Below, in pieces: positions 11,610 to 23,605 of a stretch of 64,000 bases of DNA (positions within the stretch are counted from its first letter, which is position 1; the number at the start of each line of letters is the position of its first letter). Below the pieces are notes generated by a model that saw nothing but the letters and a program-made list of their open reading frames with translations, ran no database searches and was not told the origin of the DNA. A program made the position numbers and the translations under genes. This DNA comes from Brachionus rotundiformis (taxonomy: Eukaryota; Rotifera; Eurotatoria; Ploima; Brachionidae), in assembly GCA_016802295.1 (NCBI GenBank), contig JAESIW010000200.1, positions 1,891,923 through 1,955,922 of the forward strand. Reading direction: 5' to 3'.

Positions 11610-12393
11610 TAAGCTTATTTCGTTGGTCTCTGAGTTGCCTCCCCAGAATTCTCTCCGCTTGAGTTAAGTCTGGACAAATATATATACCTGAATATGAAGA
11701 TAAAAAACGAAGTTTTTTCGCTGATCTTAGAACTTGTGCTTTTGATTCTTCAGTATTTAAGCGAATAAGTATTGGTGCAGGACGATTAACTACAGATTTT
11801 GACTTGAAACGCCTAATATAAATGATATTCTTAGGGTCAAAGTCTATTTTATTAAACAAATCATCAATATTTTGTCTGTCATCTAGAGCCTGATCATTCA
11901 CATCCTCTTTCAAACTGTTTGGCATTCCAAAAACAAGAACATTTTTCTTTTTTTTATTTCGTTCGGTTTGCTCAATTGAGACCGAATTAATTACATCGAT
12001 CTGATTAGCAGGTCGAATAACTTTGTCTGAACTTATTCGGCTCTCAGCAACCTGTACGACCGAAGCCCAAGTTTTGTTTGTAGGACAATTATTGTTCTTA
12101 TCTTTTTCAAGGATTGTGACTCTTTTTAACAAATCTTCGATTAGTTTATCCTTGGCAGAAACTAGTGACTCGAGAGTAGACACCCTCAATTTAAGAGCTT
12201 CGATTTCAAATTGACCAAAGGACCTGTTTAAATCATGGTTCGATAAACTACGGTTAATTGGTGAGTTTGAAGGTCGAAAACGCTTTCCAGTTTCAACTAC
12301 CACACTACATGACTTTAATTTAGTTCTATTTTCAGGTGTTGTAGGTTGAGCGAGGTCAACATCGATTATTTGGTCATTAGTTTCATTAAGCAT
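11467..12393 (-). CDS. LINE ORF1, coiled-coil RNA-binding protein
   Basis: 308 residues. An N-terminal low-complexity region is followed by a heptad coiled coil at about 65-105 (IEALKLRVSTLESL, LLKRVTILEKD). Next comes an RRM-like segment at about 150-225 (KKNVLVFGMPNS, KNIIYIRRFKSK) and a basic C-terminal domain with PAPILIRLNTEESKAQVLRS. This matches the trimeric L1-type ORF1p layout used for nucleic-acid chaperoning. Its last 143 nt overlap the start of ORF2, which sits in another frame, so ORF2 must be reached by reinitiation or an alternative start. No zinc knuckle is seen. Function is inferred from layout and position. Confidence 0.8.
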   Translation of the reverse strand: MLNETNDQIIDVDLAQPTTPENRTKLKSCSVVVETGKRFRPSNSPINRSLSNHDLNRSFGQFEIEALKLRVSTLESLVSAKDKLIEDLLKRVTILEKDKNNNCPTNKTWASVVQVAESRISSDKVIRPANQIDVINSVSIEQTERNKKKKNVLVFGMPNSLKEDVNDQALDDRQNIDDLFNKIDFDPKNIIYIRRFKSKSVVNRPAPILIRLNTEESKAQVLRSAKKLRFLSSYSGIYICPDLTQAERILGRQLRDQRNKLNEQEELKNSEVRWGIKDSKFIKYKIKSTQNNVAEPGRSSQIGRRSDH

Positions 12394-13408
12394 AATTTAT
12401 GTTAATTTTAAATTTAATATCAATATCACGTAATATAAGATTTTGAAGCTAATATTGACTTCCTTGGGATAAGTTAAGTATAATGAATATATTTTTGATT
12501 TACAAAAAATATATGTAGAAAAAAATTAAGTTAAACCTTTAACAAAATATATTTCTTGACTTAAACCCTCATTTTTAATAATATGTATTTTAATGGTAAC
12601 AAAATCAATTAACTTGATTGAATTTAATAAAATAAATGCAAAACTTCCAATTAAATTAAAACATTTTTTGCTAAATTTCTAAAATAATTAAATGTATTAA
12701 AAGTATTCGTGGTGAACGACTGGCTCTCTCCAATGGAACTAATTTTCATGAGAGTTTGTTTTTTTTATGAAATGAAGTTATTGCTTTTATTATATTCAAA
12801 ACTTTTGTTTACTTTTAAAGCGAAAATAATAAAATTTAAAAAATTATCTATCTGAAAAATAACTTGATAATTATTTTATAATCGAAATATAAACTCAATA
12901 TATTTCTAGATTATCTTGAACACTAAAAATGCTATTTTTGCCCCGGAGATTGAAAATTTATATAGAACAAATCAACCTTTCCAATCAGTCATAAAAAATT
13001 TAACTAATTATGATTCTTATGAATTAGTAATTAACTTTTAAAAATTCTTCGACCAGCAACTACTTATAATTCATTAATTATCAAAAAATGAAAATTGAAA
13101 TATTTTTTTAGTTTATCTTTTTTAAAGAATTTTCAAAATATGATAAGATTTTTTTAATTTAGATTTTTCTTTGGATTTATCGATTTTAAACTATTATTAC
13201 AGTCTAGGAAAACATTTTTATCTATAATTTCAGTTAAACATTTTTAAATTATAAAGTAAAATTAGATTAGTTTTGAATTTTATGCGCAAATTAAAAAAAA
13301 AATTAATCAAATCATGTGACAAAATTATAAAATCCTTTTTCTTTAAATTTGGCTAAAAAATCAAATATTTTTAATTTATATTTCTGTAATTAAATTGCTA
13401 ATTGAAGG
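12394..13408. other. Spacer LINE-GM2A
   Basis: May hold the LINE 5' UTR next to 12393. A short G/C-richer patch at 12705-12745 is unexplained. The remainder is A/T-rich with nothing recognisable. Confidence 0.45.
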
Positions 13409-14086
13409 ATGCAACAAAGTATAAAAATTTGTTTTTTGCTTTTTATTTTTATATTTACAATTTATCAATGCGAATGCAAATTCAATTTGAATAAAATGAT
13501 AAATAAATATGAAGAAATGTTAAAATCAGTTAAGAGTGAAGAAGATAACCAAGTCATTAAGAGAAATTTAAAATTCAGTTTTTCAAACTGTGGGCCTGCC
13601 ACTGATCCAATGAAGATTAACTCCTTGGTGTTCGAACCTGATCCACTAGTTCTTCCTGGTAATATCAGTTTATCCTTAGATGGAACTTTGGAAAAAGACC
13701 TTAACTCACCTCTGACCGTAAACGATTAAAAATAAACTATTTTTTAATGCTTTTTTTTGTTTACTTTTAAGATGACTTTAAAAATTATCAAAATAGTAGG
13801 CCCTTTTAAAGTAGAGATTCCATGTATTGACAATGTAGGAAGTTGTACATATAGTAATGTATGCACAATGCTACCTCAACCAGACAGTTGTCCAGCATTT
13901 TTCAAGGAGCATCAAATACCATGCAGTTGTCCATTTCCGTCCGGAGACTACGCCATTAAAAATGTCTTGTTAGGGATAGATATATCACAAAAAATTCCAA
14001 GTGGTGAATATAACATAATAACTAATTTTCAAAATAAAGAAATTGGTCATGTTGGCTGTGTTCAAATTGATTTAAAAATTGCTTAG
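13409..14086 (+). CDS. GM2A: GM2 ganglioside activator-like lipid-binding protein
   Basis: Secreted or lysosomal ML-type lipid carrier that presents glycolipids to hydrolases. Exons 13409-13717 and 13772-14086 (54 nt intron, phase 0) give 207 residues; human GM2A has 193. Residues 1-23 form a signal peptide (hydrophobic FLLFIFIFTIYQCEC). The mature part opens with LKFSFSNCGPATDPMKINSL, then LVFEPDPLVLPGNISLSLDG, KVEIPCIDNVGSCTYSNVC, CPAFFKEHQIPCSCPFPSGDY and GHVGCVQIDLKI. These line up with the paired cysteines and beta-strands of GM2A, including the EPDPI-VPGN and PCxCPF motifs. An AATAAA lies at 14133, 47 nt after the stop. It could be a paralogous ML protein rather than the strict orthologue. 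Confidence 0.88.
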
Positions 14087-17000
14087 TTTCATGTAAAATA
14101 GAAATTTTTTCTTATTATTATTTTTATCCTTGAATAAAACAAATAAATTAATTAACAGTATTTAAATCAAAATATTTTAAAACTGAAATATTGATTATTT
14201 AATTTTTAAATTATAATGCTTATGAAAGTTCAAAATTTGATTTCTTTCTATTATTATTAAAAAAAGAATATTAACTTAGATTTTGTAGAATTTTAATTAT
14301 CCTAATTAAAAAGGTTGTTTTAGATTTTCAAGTTTTAAATTGATGCGCTTCATACTTCATAACATAAACAAATTTGACAATTTTAATTATTCTAAAATCT
14401 TTAATAACAGAATTTAAATCAATGAATTTTGAAGCCTCTAATTGAACCTTATGAGTACATTTCCTAAACCCATTAAAAATGATGTATTAAAAACGATTTA
14501 TCAAGCAATTATTATATTTGAAAATGTTAAAATTTACCTTCAGATTATATTTGAGAATATATTTATATGAAAATTTAGGATGAAAATTGGATAAAAAATA
14601 AAAATTCAACTAATACAGAGCGGAATTTTCGTTGGAAAGAGAAGCTTATCAAATAAATAAAATTATAAATATTTGATTAGTTTAATAATTGAATTAGTTT
14701 TGAATTTTTAAACCCACTTGAGTGAAAAGGGTTGATAATTTGATCTTAAAAATAGCTTCATGCTTATTCATAAAAAATATGATTGTTTTTTAATTTAATT
14801 ATCTGTTTAGTCTCTAGGATCTAATCAAACCGCATAGGTAGTAATATAAATTAATTTAATATTTAAAAAATTTAAGTTGAAATTTGCCGTGTTTACGTCA
14901 GGAGCTATTTTGACTGCCTCTTCTCTCATACATAACTTAAATAAATACCTCTAAGAACCATTTCATTTTATCTTATTTCGGAATTTCCTATTTTTAGAGA
15001 TCATAGATAAATGAATAAACTTACTTTTTATCCAAATTCATAACAAAATCACCTGAGGAAAATAAAAATTATATTAATTTTTTAACTCAAGGATAAAATA
15101 ATTTTAGACTTGATAGAATAAAAAGCTTTGAATAGATAAAATTTATTTGTTAATTTTGTTTACATGTGAAATTTTGTATGGGAATCAACAAATTTTAATT
15201 AAAACTGATCTCAGAAGATATTTTTTTTGATTCGGGGTATTTTTTCAAGTCCTAAGTCAGATAAAAGTTTAAAAAATAATATGATTTGTGAGGTTTATAA
15301 TAGATAGAATACTCTTTGCCCAAAATCCTTCTAGAAAATTTCACAAGATAAGTAAATAATGACCTAATGGATTTAAGTTACTTAATTCTTCATTTAGTTT
15401 TTTTTTTAAAGTTATTGGTAATAAATCATAAATATTAAAATTCTAATAACTATTATTATTTTTCTAAATGTGTTTGATTAATTTTAGAAAAATTTGTAAT
15501 TAAATTTGATTTTTGTAATAAAAAAAATATTTTTAATTTTAATTTCATATTTTATATATATCAAATATTGACTATTTTTTAGAATTTTAAATATTTTAAT
15601 AATATTTCCGAAAAGTTAAATAAGATTAATTTTGTTAAAAAGAATATTGTTTTAAAGAATAAAATGAAATTCAAATTAAGGTTTAATCATGAACCTTATT
15701 TTCTAAAACAAGTAATATTTGCTTATTTAATTGATAGTAGTTTTCAGAAGAATAATATATTTTTTTTTCTTTTAGTACCAAGAGCAATTGAACCTAAACT
15801 GTCCAAGCAATGACTAATTTGATTTTTCATCTTTTTAAATCGGCTTTAATTTAATTTTTTTTTATTTAAATCGATAATTAAATGCTCTTAGAAAAAATAA
15901 TTAACATTTGATTTAAATTAATGCTTTAAAACAAAAAATTGGATTTTTTGCTTACATAATCAAATTAATAATTTGAAATATATATATTATCAGTTAAATT
16001 CAAGATTGGACAAATATCGAAAAGATTCGCCTACCGGCATTGTTTTGATTTTTTTAAATACTATTAAATTTTTTTTTAGAAAAATTAATTTTTAATTTTA
16101 AAGCTAATTAATACTTGACGTCAATTTTTAAGTTAACTGAGCCTGTTTGAAATTGTTTGTTCGCCAAACATGCTCATTAGGATTTGTTAGATATGAGGCC
16201 TTACTACGTGAGGATTTAATTTATGGCCAATATATTGGCAATAAAACTACTTTGGTAATTTAAGTTCATTTTTCTATTGATAATTTTTCAAGCTAGCGAT
16301 TACTTGGCAAAGCAAATCCAAACTTAATAAATCTTCCTACTCAAAGTATAAAATTTTTCATAGCTTTTTTTTTTATTGTTTCTAAATTGACAACTATTTT
16401 ATGACTTAAGGAGTTATTCAATTATTAATTTTTGTTGATTTAGTTTTAAATTAAGGAGTTGAGAAAGTATCCAATCCAATCGACTTTAAAATAGGAACTT
16501 AGGAACATTTTTGATGCTTATGTAATAAATGATTCGAAATAAAGTGATAAATTATTAATTTGCTTTTTTTTCTTTCTTAAAAAAATAAATTCAAAAATAG
16601 AGTTAGAAAATCATTTTGATAGTAACTTAAACAAAAGAGCAATTTTATTATTTTAACGTGTTTAAAAGCAATCTGAACCTTAAAGAAAATCAATTTTCTT
16701 CTCGAAAATTTTCAAAATGGTTTGGATAAATTGGATTTTGCTTGCTGGTCATCTGAGCTTAAATTATACTTAATGCGAAATTTTTTTTTCACTTCTCTTG
16801 TATCTAATGACCAGTTAGTTTAACTCTAAAGGATTATTTATGATTGTTAATATTAATTCTGTACACATAATAAACTATTTTTAAAACTTAGTCAATAAAT
16901 TTATTTTAAGCATTTTAAAAAATTTTATTATAATTTTAGAGGCGATTACGATCGGCTAACCGAATTTGTTTAAACCATAATCTGCTTTTAGTTAATCAAC

Positions 17001-19467
17001 ACTTGAATCTAATTAATAAGTCTTATTTGTTGAAAGTAGAGAAGAGTATTAATAAGGGGCTAAGGCTAGAAAAGATTAGTGCCGGAGAATAATTTATTAG
17101 GAGTTTGGTCTTTAGGCGATTAATTTTTCTGTTTAATTAGATATTTTAAATTGAAATTTTAAATTTGAAGGATCAAGTAAATTGGTTGAGATTTGTTTTT
17201 ATGATTCTAAAAATAATCTTAATTTAAATTCTAAACTCTTATTTTAAAAAAACGAAATATTTTGAATTTTATAAACAAAATATTTTTCTATCTGTAAATC
17301 GATCTCTTAGTTTGACTATAAAAGTGCAAAAAAATTTCGTCTTTTTTAAAAAATTGAATTCTCATTCTTAAAATTTGAGCTTTGGAAAAAATTGATTACA
17401 TAAATTGGACAGTTATGTATTGTAACATGATACAATTTGGAAAAATTAATGATCAAAAGATATTCAAATGAAATTTAGAGAAAGAAATCATATGCCTTAA
17501 TAATAATTATTAGTATATAATAGAAATATAATTAATTCTAAACAAAATAAACATACTTTTTTAATTTTAGTTTTAAATATTTTTTTGGTGAAAATTTCTA
17601 TTAATAGATCTATATTCAATAATATTGGTCAAATGATTATTCTTCTCATTTATGTCTATATTTTGATATTTTTAATTAATTTTCAATATTTATGTTTAAG
17701 ATGATCCAGTTTTTTTAGATACTGACTAAGATAATATTTGTTTATCTAATCAATTTTTAAAAGGAGTATTTTTCGACTAATTATGGACTTAGGGTTAAAT
17801 CAAATAATTTTAAAAAATTCTAATGCGTAAGCATTCATTGATTAAATATTTTTTTTCTTTTTAGTAAAAATTAATGCTGTATTTACTTAAGAAAAAAATT
17901 TTTTTAGAAATTTTTATAATGATCTTGAATCTGATTTAAGCAAAAATATCACACGATGTGTTTAATTTTTCTTTAAACAGGATCACTTTTTGGTCTGACA
18001 ATCAAAGTGAACTGAAAAATAGATAGCTAGACTTCACGGTATGAATTAGTAAGTTTTGAAGCGGCTAGACTCGCAATAGAAAATATTCACAAAAACTAGC
18101 CCTCTGATTATTCCAGAGTTTCAAAGCAAATATTTTTATTCTTTAGATATCTATGAATAAAAATAGATCTGATAAAATCTTAATTTATAATTTAATTTGT
18201 ACAAAATTTCAAAACACCGCGGATGATGTACTTTTATTATAGTTTATCTAAAATTTTATCAAATTAGCCTGGCTGAATAAAAGCTAATTTCCTCAAAATA
18301 ATGAACTAAGTGAATCTTTGTTTCATTAGATTTTGTTCTCAATTCTAAGAACGCAAAAATATGGTCATAAATTTTACGATTATTTTAATGACCATCTATT
18401 AAAGCAAGTAATTTAAACTAAAGTAAAAAAGCAGTATTTTTCATATTCTCAACTGCCCACTCTTAAAATTCTCGATAGTAATTAATAAGCTGAGTTGTTT
18501 ATTTTTTGCCCGGATTATTAGCGTTTGGCAATTTTTACTTGTAAACAAATAATTTTTTCAAACGAAAACCTATCACTCAACTGGAAATGTTATTCTAGAT
18601 TAGTCGAACAGTCAATTTAAAGCATTTGAAGATAAATTAATGACCAATATGGCATGAATTAAAGCAAAGTTATCTTCTTTTTTAGTTTAATTTTCAACAG
18701 ATTTTTTCAATAGTTGTTTTTGTTTTTGTTAAATGCCGTCTAGTTTAATAAATAGGAGTATTGATTCTTACCATATCCATTTTTTAATTGGGATAAAATA
18801 TCTGCCCTTATCGCCTTTCATATCAAATTATTTAGACTATTAACTGCCTTTGAAGTAATTAATATTTTGTTAAAGAGCAAAAATTTTCATTTAATAATAG
18901 GCTCCGTGAAAAGGATCCTGAGAATGGGTATTCAATTCTATTTTTAATTTTCAATGTTGATTGGACTTTGGTTTTGTGTGTCGAATTAATTTTATTAATT
19001 AAATTAAAGAATAATTTGACATTATTTTACATTTGCAGATAGGTATATTGGTTATTTTGCAGATTAAAATTTAAAAAAAATATTTTTTTTCTAAATTTTT
19101 TTTTAAGAATATTGTCTTTTCTAATATTCTCATAGAAGATTATTAACAAATTGGTATAATAATTTCATAATAAATAAAAATTTGTTATCTATAAATTGAA
19201 AAAAAAATGTGTAATATTAATTTTCAAAAAGGCGTAAACTGTTTAGGTGTATAAAAAATCCGTAAACAAAAATATTGTGATCAATTAAAATTTCAACAAA
19301 AAACATTATTTCATCCTTACTGAAATAGTACGGATTTTAAAAATACATTCCTAAAGACTTACTTTATTTTTTGTCTAGAATCTTTTGTTTATATGTTTAT
19401 CTATGAGTGATGTAAATCTATAAATTGGACAAAAATAGAATTTTTTGAAGAAGCAGAATTATCAGAA
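14087..19467. other. 5.4 kb gene desert
   Basis: No exon, repeat or RNA gene that I can support on either strand. The sequence is A/T-rich with long homopolymer runs. A few G/C-richer patches (about 14885-14935, 16020-16050, 16140-16240, 16940-17105, 17980-18130) lack open frames and could be regulatory or decayed insertions. It lies upstream of the FGF-like gene. Confidence 0.5.
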
Positions 19468-20812
19468 ATGTTCAAAGTGTTTTTTATATTATTAGTCATT
19501 AAAAGTACATTTGGATTCAAATACAACTCTGATTTGAATTTATTGGAAAAAATCATGTCAGAAACTGCGCTAACCAACCAGCACAGTTCATATTTTAACA
19601 AGGAAATATTCATTTTTATTGATAAAGTAGCACAAACTGGTATTAAAAATACATGTGATACAAAGTTGATTCAATCAGATGTTCAAGCAAAAATGAGACT
19701 ACTCAAATCAATAGTTTCCACTTGTGGTGGATATTGCAGACTGGCCATGTCACAAGACGGACGTGTCTTCGGCGACAGAGAATTCAGTTTAGATGGTAAT
19801 TGATTTTTTAAATATCATAAATAAAAACTAAAATAAATTTGTTTAGCTATTTGGATTAGAATAGACTTAAGCGATGAGATTATATCAAGCAATAAGGCTT
19901 TTTTGGGCGCTTATTATATTAAATTTGTACTTGCTGATAAATTCCTTTGTATTACAAGCCAAGGTGAACTCTTTGCATCGGTAATTATTTAAATATCAGG
20001 AAAAATTTTAAAATTTTATTGATTTTTTTTTCTTAAAGAAATTTCAGTCTAAAAATTGTTTGTGGTTCAACGACATGCCAAAGTTGGTCTCTGCAGTTTA
20101 TGATTTTAATATAGTAATAGAGAAAAACTGTCAAATAGATGTGCTCAGCCCTGAGTACTATGAAGATGAAGAACCATTTGATGAACAATGTGCCAGTAGG
20201 GTGAACATTACAAATGGCTTTTCGCCAGAATTGCAGCGGTTTTTTCGCTCTTGCCAATCTAGTCTTATCAATAATGAGCTTAGTCAAGCCACTGCAATTC
20301 CCAAATTCAAGCAAATATTTTTCCAAAACACAAAGAGCTTAAGCACCAGACCCACTGGTCTAACAAAAAAGACATTTACAGATGATCCGCTGGACAAAAT
20401 GGCACACAAAGAGCTTTTTAGCCAAATGAACAGTGTGATGATTGAAAAGGCCAAATTATTGTGCAAAGAGTATCTAATTGATGAAATTATATTTAAAAAA
20501 TTGACCAACATGGACTACTTGTCCGAATCAAGTGAATTGACCAAAATACCTAAATTGTGTATTGATTACATTTCACATTTAAAACAATCCAAAAAACAAC
20601 AATCTAAATTAGTCGAGTATAACAAAAGTCCACAATCAGGTTCAAAACGTAACAAGTTAAAGAAATGCTTTGCTCTTCGGAAAACCCCATATTATAGAGC
20701 ATGCTTGGAAAAGCATTATAGATGCTACAAATATAGCAATAATGCAGAAAAGCTTCAAGAGTGTCGCAGAAAGTATGGTATTAAAGTTCCTAGAAAGAAG
20801 CCCAATGTTTAG
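19468..20812 (+). CDS. Divergent secreted FGF-like beta-trefoil protein
   Basis: Three exons: 19468-19795, 19847-19980 and 20048-20812 (phases 1 and 0), giving 408 residues. An alternative acceptor at 20039 would add three codons. Residues 1-16 are a signal peptide. At about 78-110, RLLKSIVSTCGGYCRLAMSQ continues into DGRVFGDREFS and mirrors the FGF core pattern LY-GG-L-I-PDGTVDGTR. At about 125-160, AFLGAYYIKFVLADKFLCIT, then SQGELFASSKNCLWF, mirrors VYIK-YLAM-DG-L-S-ECLF. The third trefoil lobe is not recognisable. It is replaced by an acidic stretch and a long tail ending in a Cys/Lys/Arg-rich segment (KRNKLKKCFALRK, RRKYGIKVPRKK) that could bind heparan sulfate. FGFs signal through receptor tyrosine kinases. 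The assignment rests on motif pattern and is less sure than other calls. Confidence 0.62.
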
Positions 20813-21361
20813 CAAGTTGGATTTAAGTTTGAGTTTAAGAAACAGTCAGATGGTGGTTATTCAAGGGTCAATAAATATTAAATTTTGATATTTAGTCTTA
20901 CTTTTTTCTACAAGTATTTTCAAATAAACTTTATTTTTTATATAAAAAAATCTATTTAATTTAATAAGTAATAAAGCATTCCGACAAAACCATTAAATTT
21001 ATTATTATGTTTAAATTTTGTTTGAAAAAATATCTTGTTTGTTTTTTGAGAAAAAAAATCCTTAAAATTTAATTTATTTATTATAAAAAAATAGGAGTAT
21101 AATAAATATTTAAAAAACGATGCTAGCAATTTTTTTTTAATTATAATATAAATGTAAAATTAAATTAATTAAATTTAAAACCTTTTAAATTCAAGAATTT
21201 CGGATAAGGAATACTTAATTTTTGATTTTGTTTTATATTTCATTCTTTTAATTAATCAATAAAAAAATTAATAATAATTTGAATTTTCAAAACAAAAATA
21301 TCAATAAATAATTACTGAATGTTTTTATTTAAAGCTTATTCAAGCAATAATATATGATGTT
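20813..21361. other. Convergent 3' spacer
   Basis: Between the ends of the FGF-like gene (+) and HDDC2 (-). Contains AATAAA sites near 20868 and 20925. Otherwise A/T-rich. Confidence 0.55.
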
Positions 21362-22083
21362 TTATTTTAATTTGTTAATAGGAAGATAAAGTTTTAGAAT
21401 AGTGTTAAGATTTGAATCTTTTGGCAAAACATTAATACATTTGTTTCGAATATTCATCAATTCGTCTATTAACTCTTTCAAATTTGGTTCAAATTGGATA
21501 GAATTAATGGTAGAAAAAAACTCATCAAGCTTAATATCATTCAAAATCTCGTATTCATATGCCTGCAAATACATATCAAACAAGTCTAAATTTTTCACAT
21601 ATTTTGCTTCGGCCGATGAATGAGAAGTATATTCGTCTATCAATTGACTGAATCTTTCACTGTTGGAATTATCTTTAATAAATGAGCCAAGCTTTTCAAA
21701 TGCTTGTTTTTCTAAAAGAGCTTTTTCTTGTTTGGAAATATTATCCTGAGGTGTGATATCTCCTACAATACTTTCAGCCAAGTCATGAATCAAACACATT
21801 TCAATGCATCTTTTCATTTACTATAAGCTTTTGCCGAAAAATTGGAAAATTTTAGTTTACTTTGAGCGGTCAATATTGTCTGGTGCCAGAAAAGCCATCA
21901 TTGACATTCTATACATGTGGTCAGCTATGCTTTCTGGTTCCTTGATGCCTCTCAGAATCCAACCTGACCTATAAGTTCTCTGAGGAAAAAGTTACGTGAA
22001 AAAAATCGTGAATTTTTTAGATTCATGGTTACTTTTGCTTGACCAAGATGAAAAAAAAAGCTTAACATTCCGCTTATTTCCAT
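21362..22083 (-). CDS. HDDC2: HD-domain 5'-deoxynucleotidase HDDC2
   Basis: Metal-dependent phosphohydrolase of the YfbR/HDDC2 family, which removes phosphate from deoxynucleoside monophosphates. Exons on the minus strand: 22083-22033, 21979-21861 and 21809-21362. Introns are 53 and 51 nt, phases 0 and 2, and the product has 205 residues (human 204). The first exon gives MLSFFFHLGQAK, matching the conserved leader. The second has RSGWILRGIKEPESIADHMY with the first metal-binding His. The third opens with CIEMCLIHDLAESIVGDITP, carrying the HD dyad and the following VGDI-P-DN motif. SSAEAKYVKNLDLFDMYLQA carries the last metal-ligand Asp. All family ligands appear present. Confidence 0.92.
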
Positions 22084-22408
22084 TTCCTAAGATGGTTTAT
22101 CTTTTAAACAAAAATGTATTTGATCGAAATTATTAGCGCCAAGACCGTTATTAATTCAGTCCAAGATAAATACACAATAAATAAAATATTTTATTTAAAA
22201 AATTTTGTTAAATATGTTACAAATAAAACTGTAAAAATAAAAAAAAAAACAAAGTTTTAACTAAATAAAATGATTCAATGATTAAAATGGTCCAAAAGAA
22301 TGCTTTATTATTTTGCCAAACACTTAGGCCAAGTGGGCCCACCGCAGCTATATGACACTATAACATATATTACAACCTAAATTATTTAATTAAAATTAAT
22401 TTTTTTCT
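22084..22408. other. Spacer HDDC2-VAMP7
   Basis: 325 bp between the HDDC2 start and the VAMP7 stop, both on the minus strand. It must hold the VAMP7 3' UTR and the HDDC2 promoter. No motif stands out. Confidence 0.5.
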
Positions 22409-23605
22409 TTAGATTAAGTTTACTAATCCAAGCAGAATCATAGCAATTATAAATTTTATTTTCTTTAAATAAAAATGACGAGCTACATCACGACTAGTTG
22501 TCTTGAATGAAATCGATGTATCACATAAGCGGTCAGTTTTGTCAACTAATAAATGAAGCTTTTCACCTCGGTCTGTTAATTTATCCAAATTTTGAGTCAA
22601 AATGGATTTTGTTTCCGTAACATTTCGCTCCACTTCATTAATCTTGTCAAATGATAAGTTTTCGCTGAAACGTTTCTATAAAAATAATCAAAACTTTAAA
22701 AACTTTTTTAAAAAAAAATTCACTGTTTCAACAGCTAAAGTTGGTAAAAATTCTGTCTGAAAAGCAAATGGCAATGCGGTATGTAAACGCTTTTGATATT
22801 GAGATTCAAATCTAAAATAAATTTAATTTAAATATGAATTTATTTTTAAAATAAATTTTTTCAAGTTTACTTGGCTTTTATTTCTTCAAGAAATTGAAAT
22901 GCTTTGTATTTGCTGTATACATTTTTTGTTATACAAAAATATGTAATGGTATTATTGTAGATATAGTGAAAGCAAAAGCTAGAAAATTAATATTTAAAAA
23001 TATGACTAAAATTGGTAAACTCAAAAATTATTAGTTGTATTAGAGGTTAAAAAATAATATCTGACTTTTTCGAATTTATTTAAAACTATGGTTAAGCTTA
23101 TTCAAGGTTAATCAACAAAATTTATCTGAGTTTTAGCCAAAACTGAGTAAAAATCCAATTAATGAATACTTTATTTGATAAAAGCTATTTTTTAACTTAA
23201 TATAGTAGCCTTTTATATTATTACGCGATATACTACATTTCTTAAGTATTAAATTGTCATAAAAATTTGAAAATTTATTTAGAAAATAATTTTTATAAAC
23301 AAATAAAATTAATATTTTAAATACTAGCCTCTTTTTCGAGATAATTTTTCGCTCAAAATAAAACTTTAATTATTTTTTAATCAAAATTTTAAATACTTTT
23401 CATAATTAAAAGTCATTTTAACTCCATTTGTCTTGACAAATTTTTTTTGTACTTGGTCTAATATGTCATCATAATTGCCGCTTAGTTGGGAATATTTTAC
23501 CAAAATTTCACTATTTCGTATAATGGCCACAAAAAAGATTTTGCCATCATGCACGCTTTGTTCAAATGAAAAGCTAGATGCTGGATGTATGAGATTTCGA
23601 GACAT
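22409..23605 (-). CDS. VAMP7: VAMP7-type longin R-SNARE
   Basis: Vesicle SNARE for late endosome/lysosome fusion. Minus-strand exons: 23605-23397, 22978-22871, 22811-22724 and 22675-22409. Phases agree and the product has 223 residues (human 220). The longin domain has KIFFVAIIRNSEILVKYSQL, FCFHYIYNNTITYFCIT and YKAFQFLEEIKAKF. Next come TALPFAFQTEF and the R-SNARE helix ERNVTETKSILTQNLDKLTD, whose zero-layer Arg is in DRGEKLHLLVDKTD. FKTTSRDVARHFYLKKIKF leads into a C-terminal anchor. The longin domain normally starts at residue 1-3, but here about 20 residues precede it (MSRNLIHPASSF). Another in-frame ATG lies at 23626. The 418 nt first intron is long for this window. Confidence 0.9.

Larger units (their letters stand above)
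8519..12393 (-). mobile_element. Apparently intact CR1/L2-like LINE
   Basis: Two overlapping open frames on the minus strand (ORF1 12393-11467, ORF2 11609-8574) with no stops over 3.8 kb. The 3' end has an AGCTTC/GAAGCT hairpin at 8561-8575 and a TAC-type trinucleotide tail at 8519-8533. Short tandem repeats rather than poly-A at the 3' end are usual for CR1/L2 elements. A second, broken copy with visibly high identity lies at 28649-30235. The exact 5' boundary upstream of 12393 is not resolved, and I could not find a target duplication. Confidence 0.85.
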
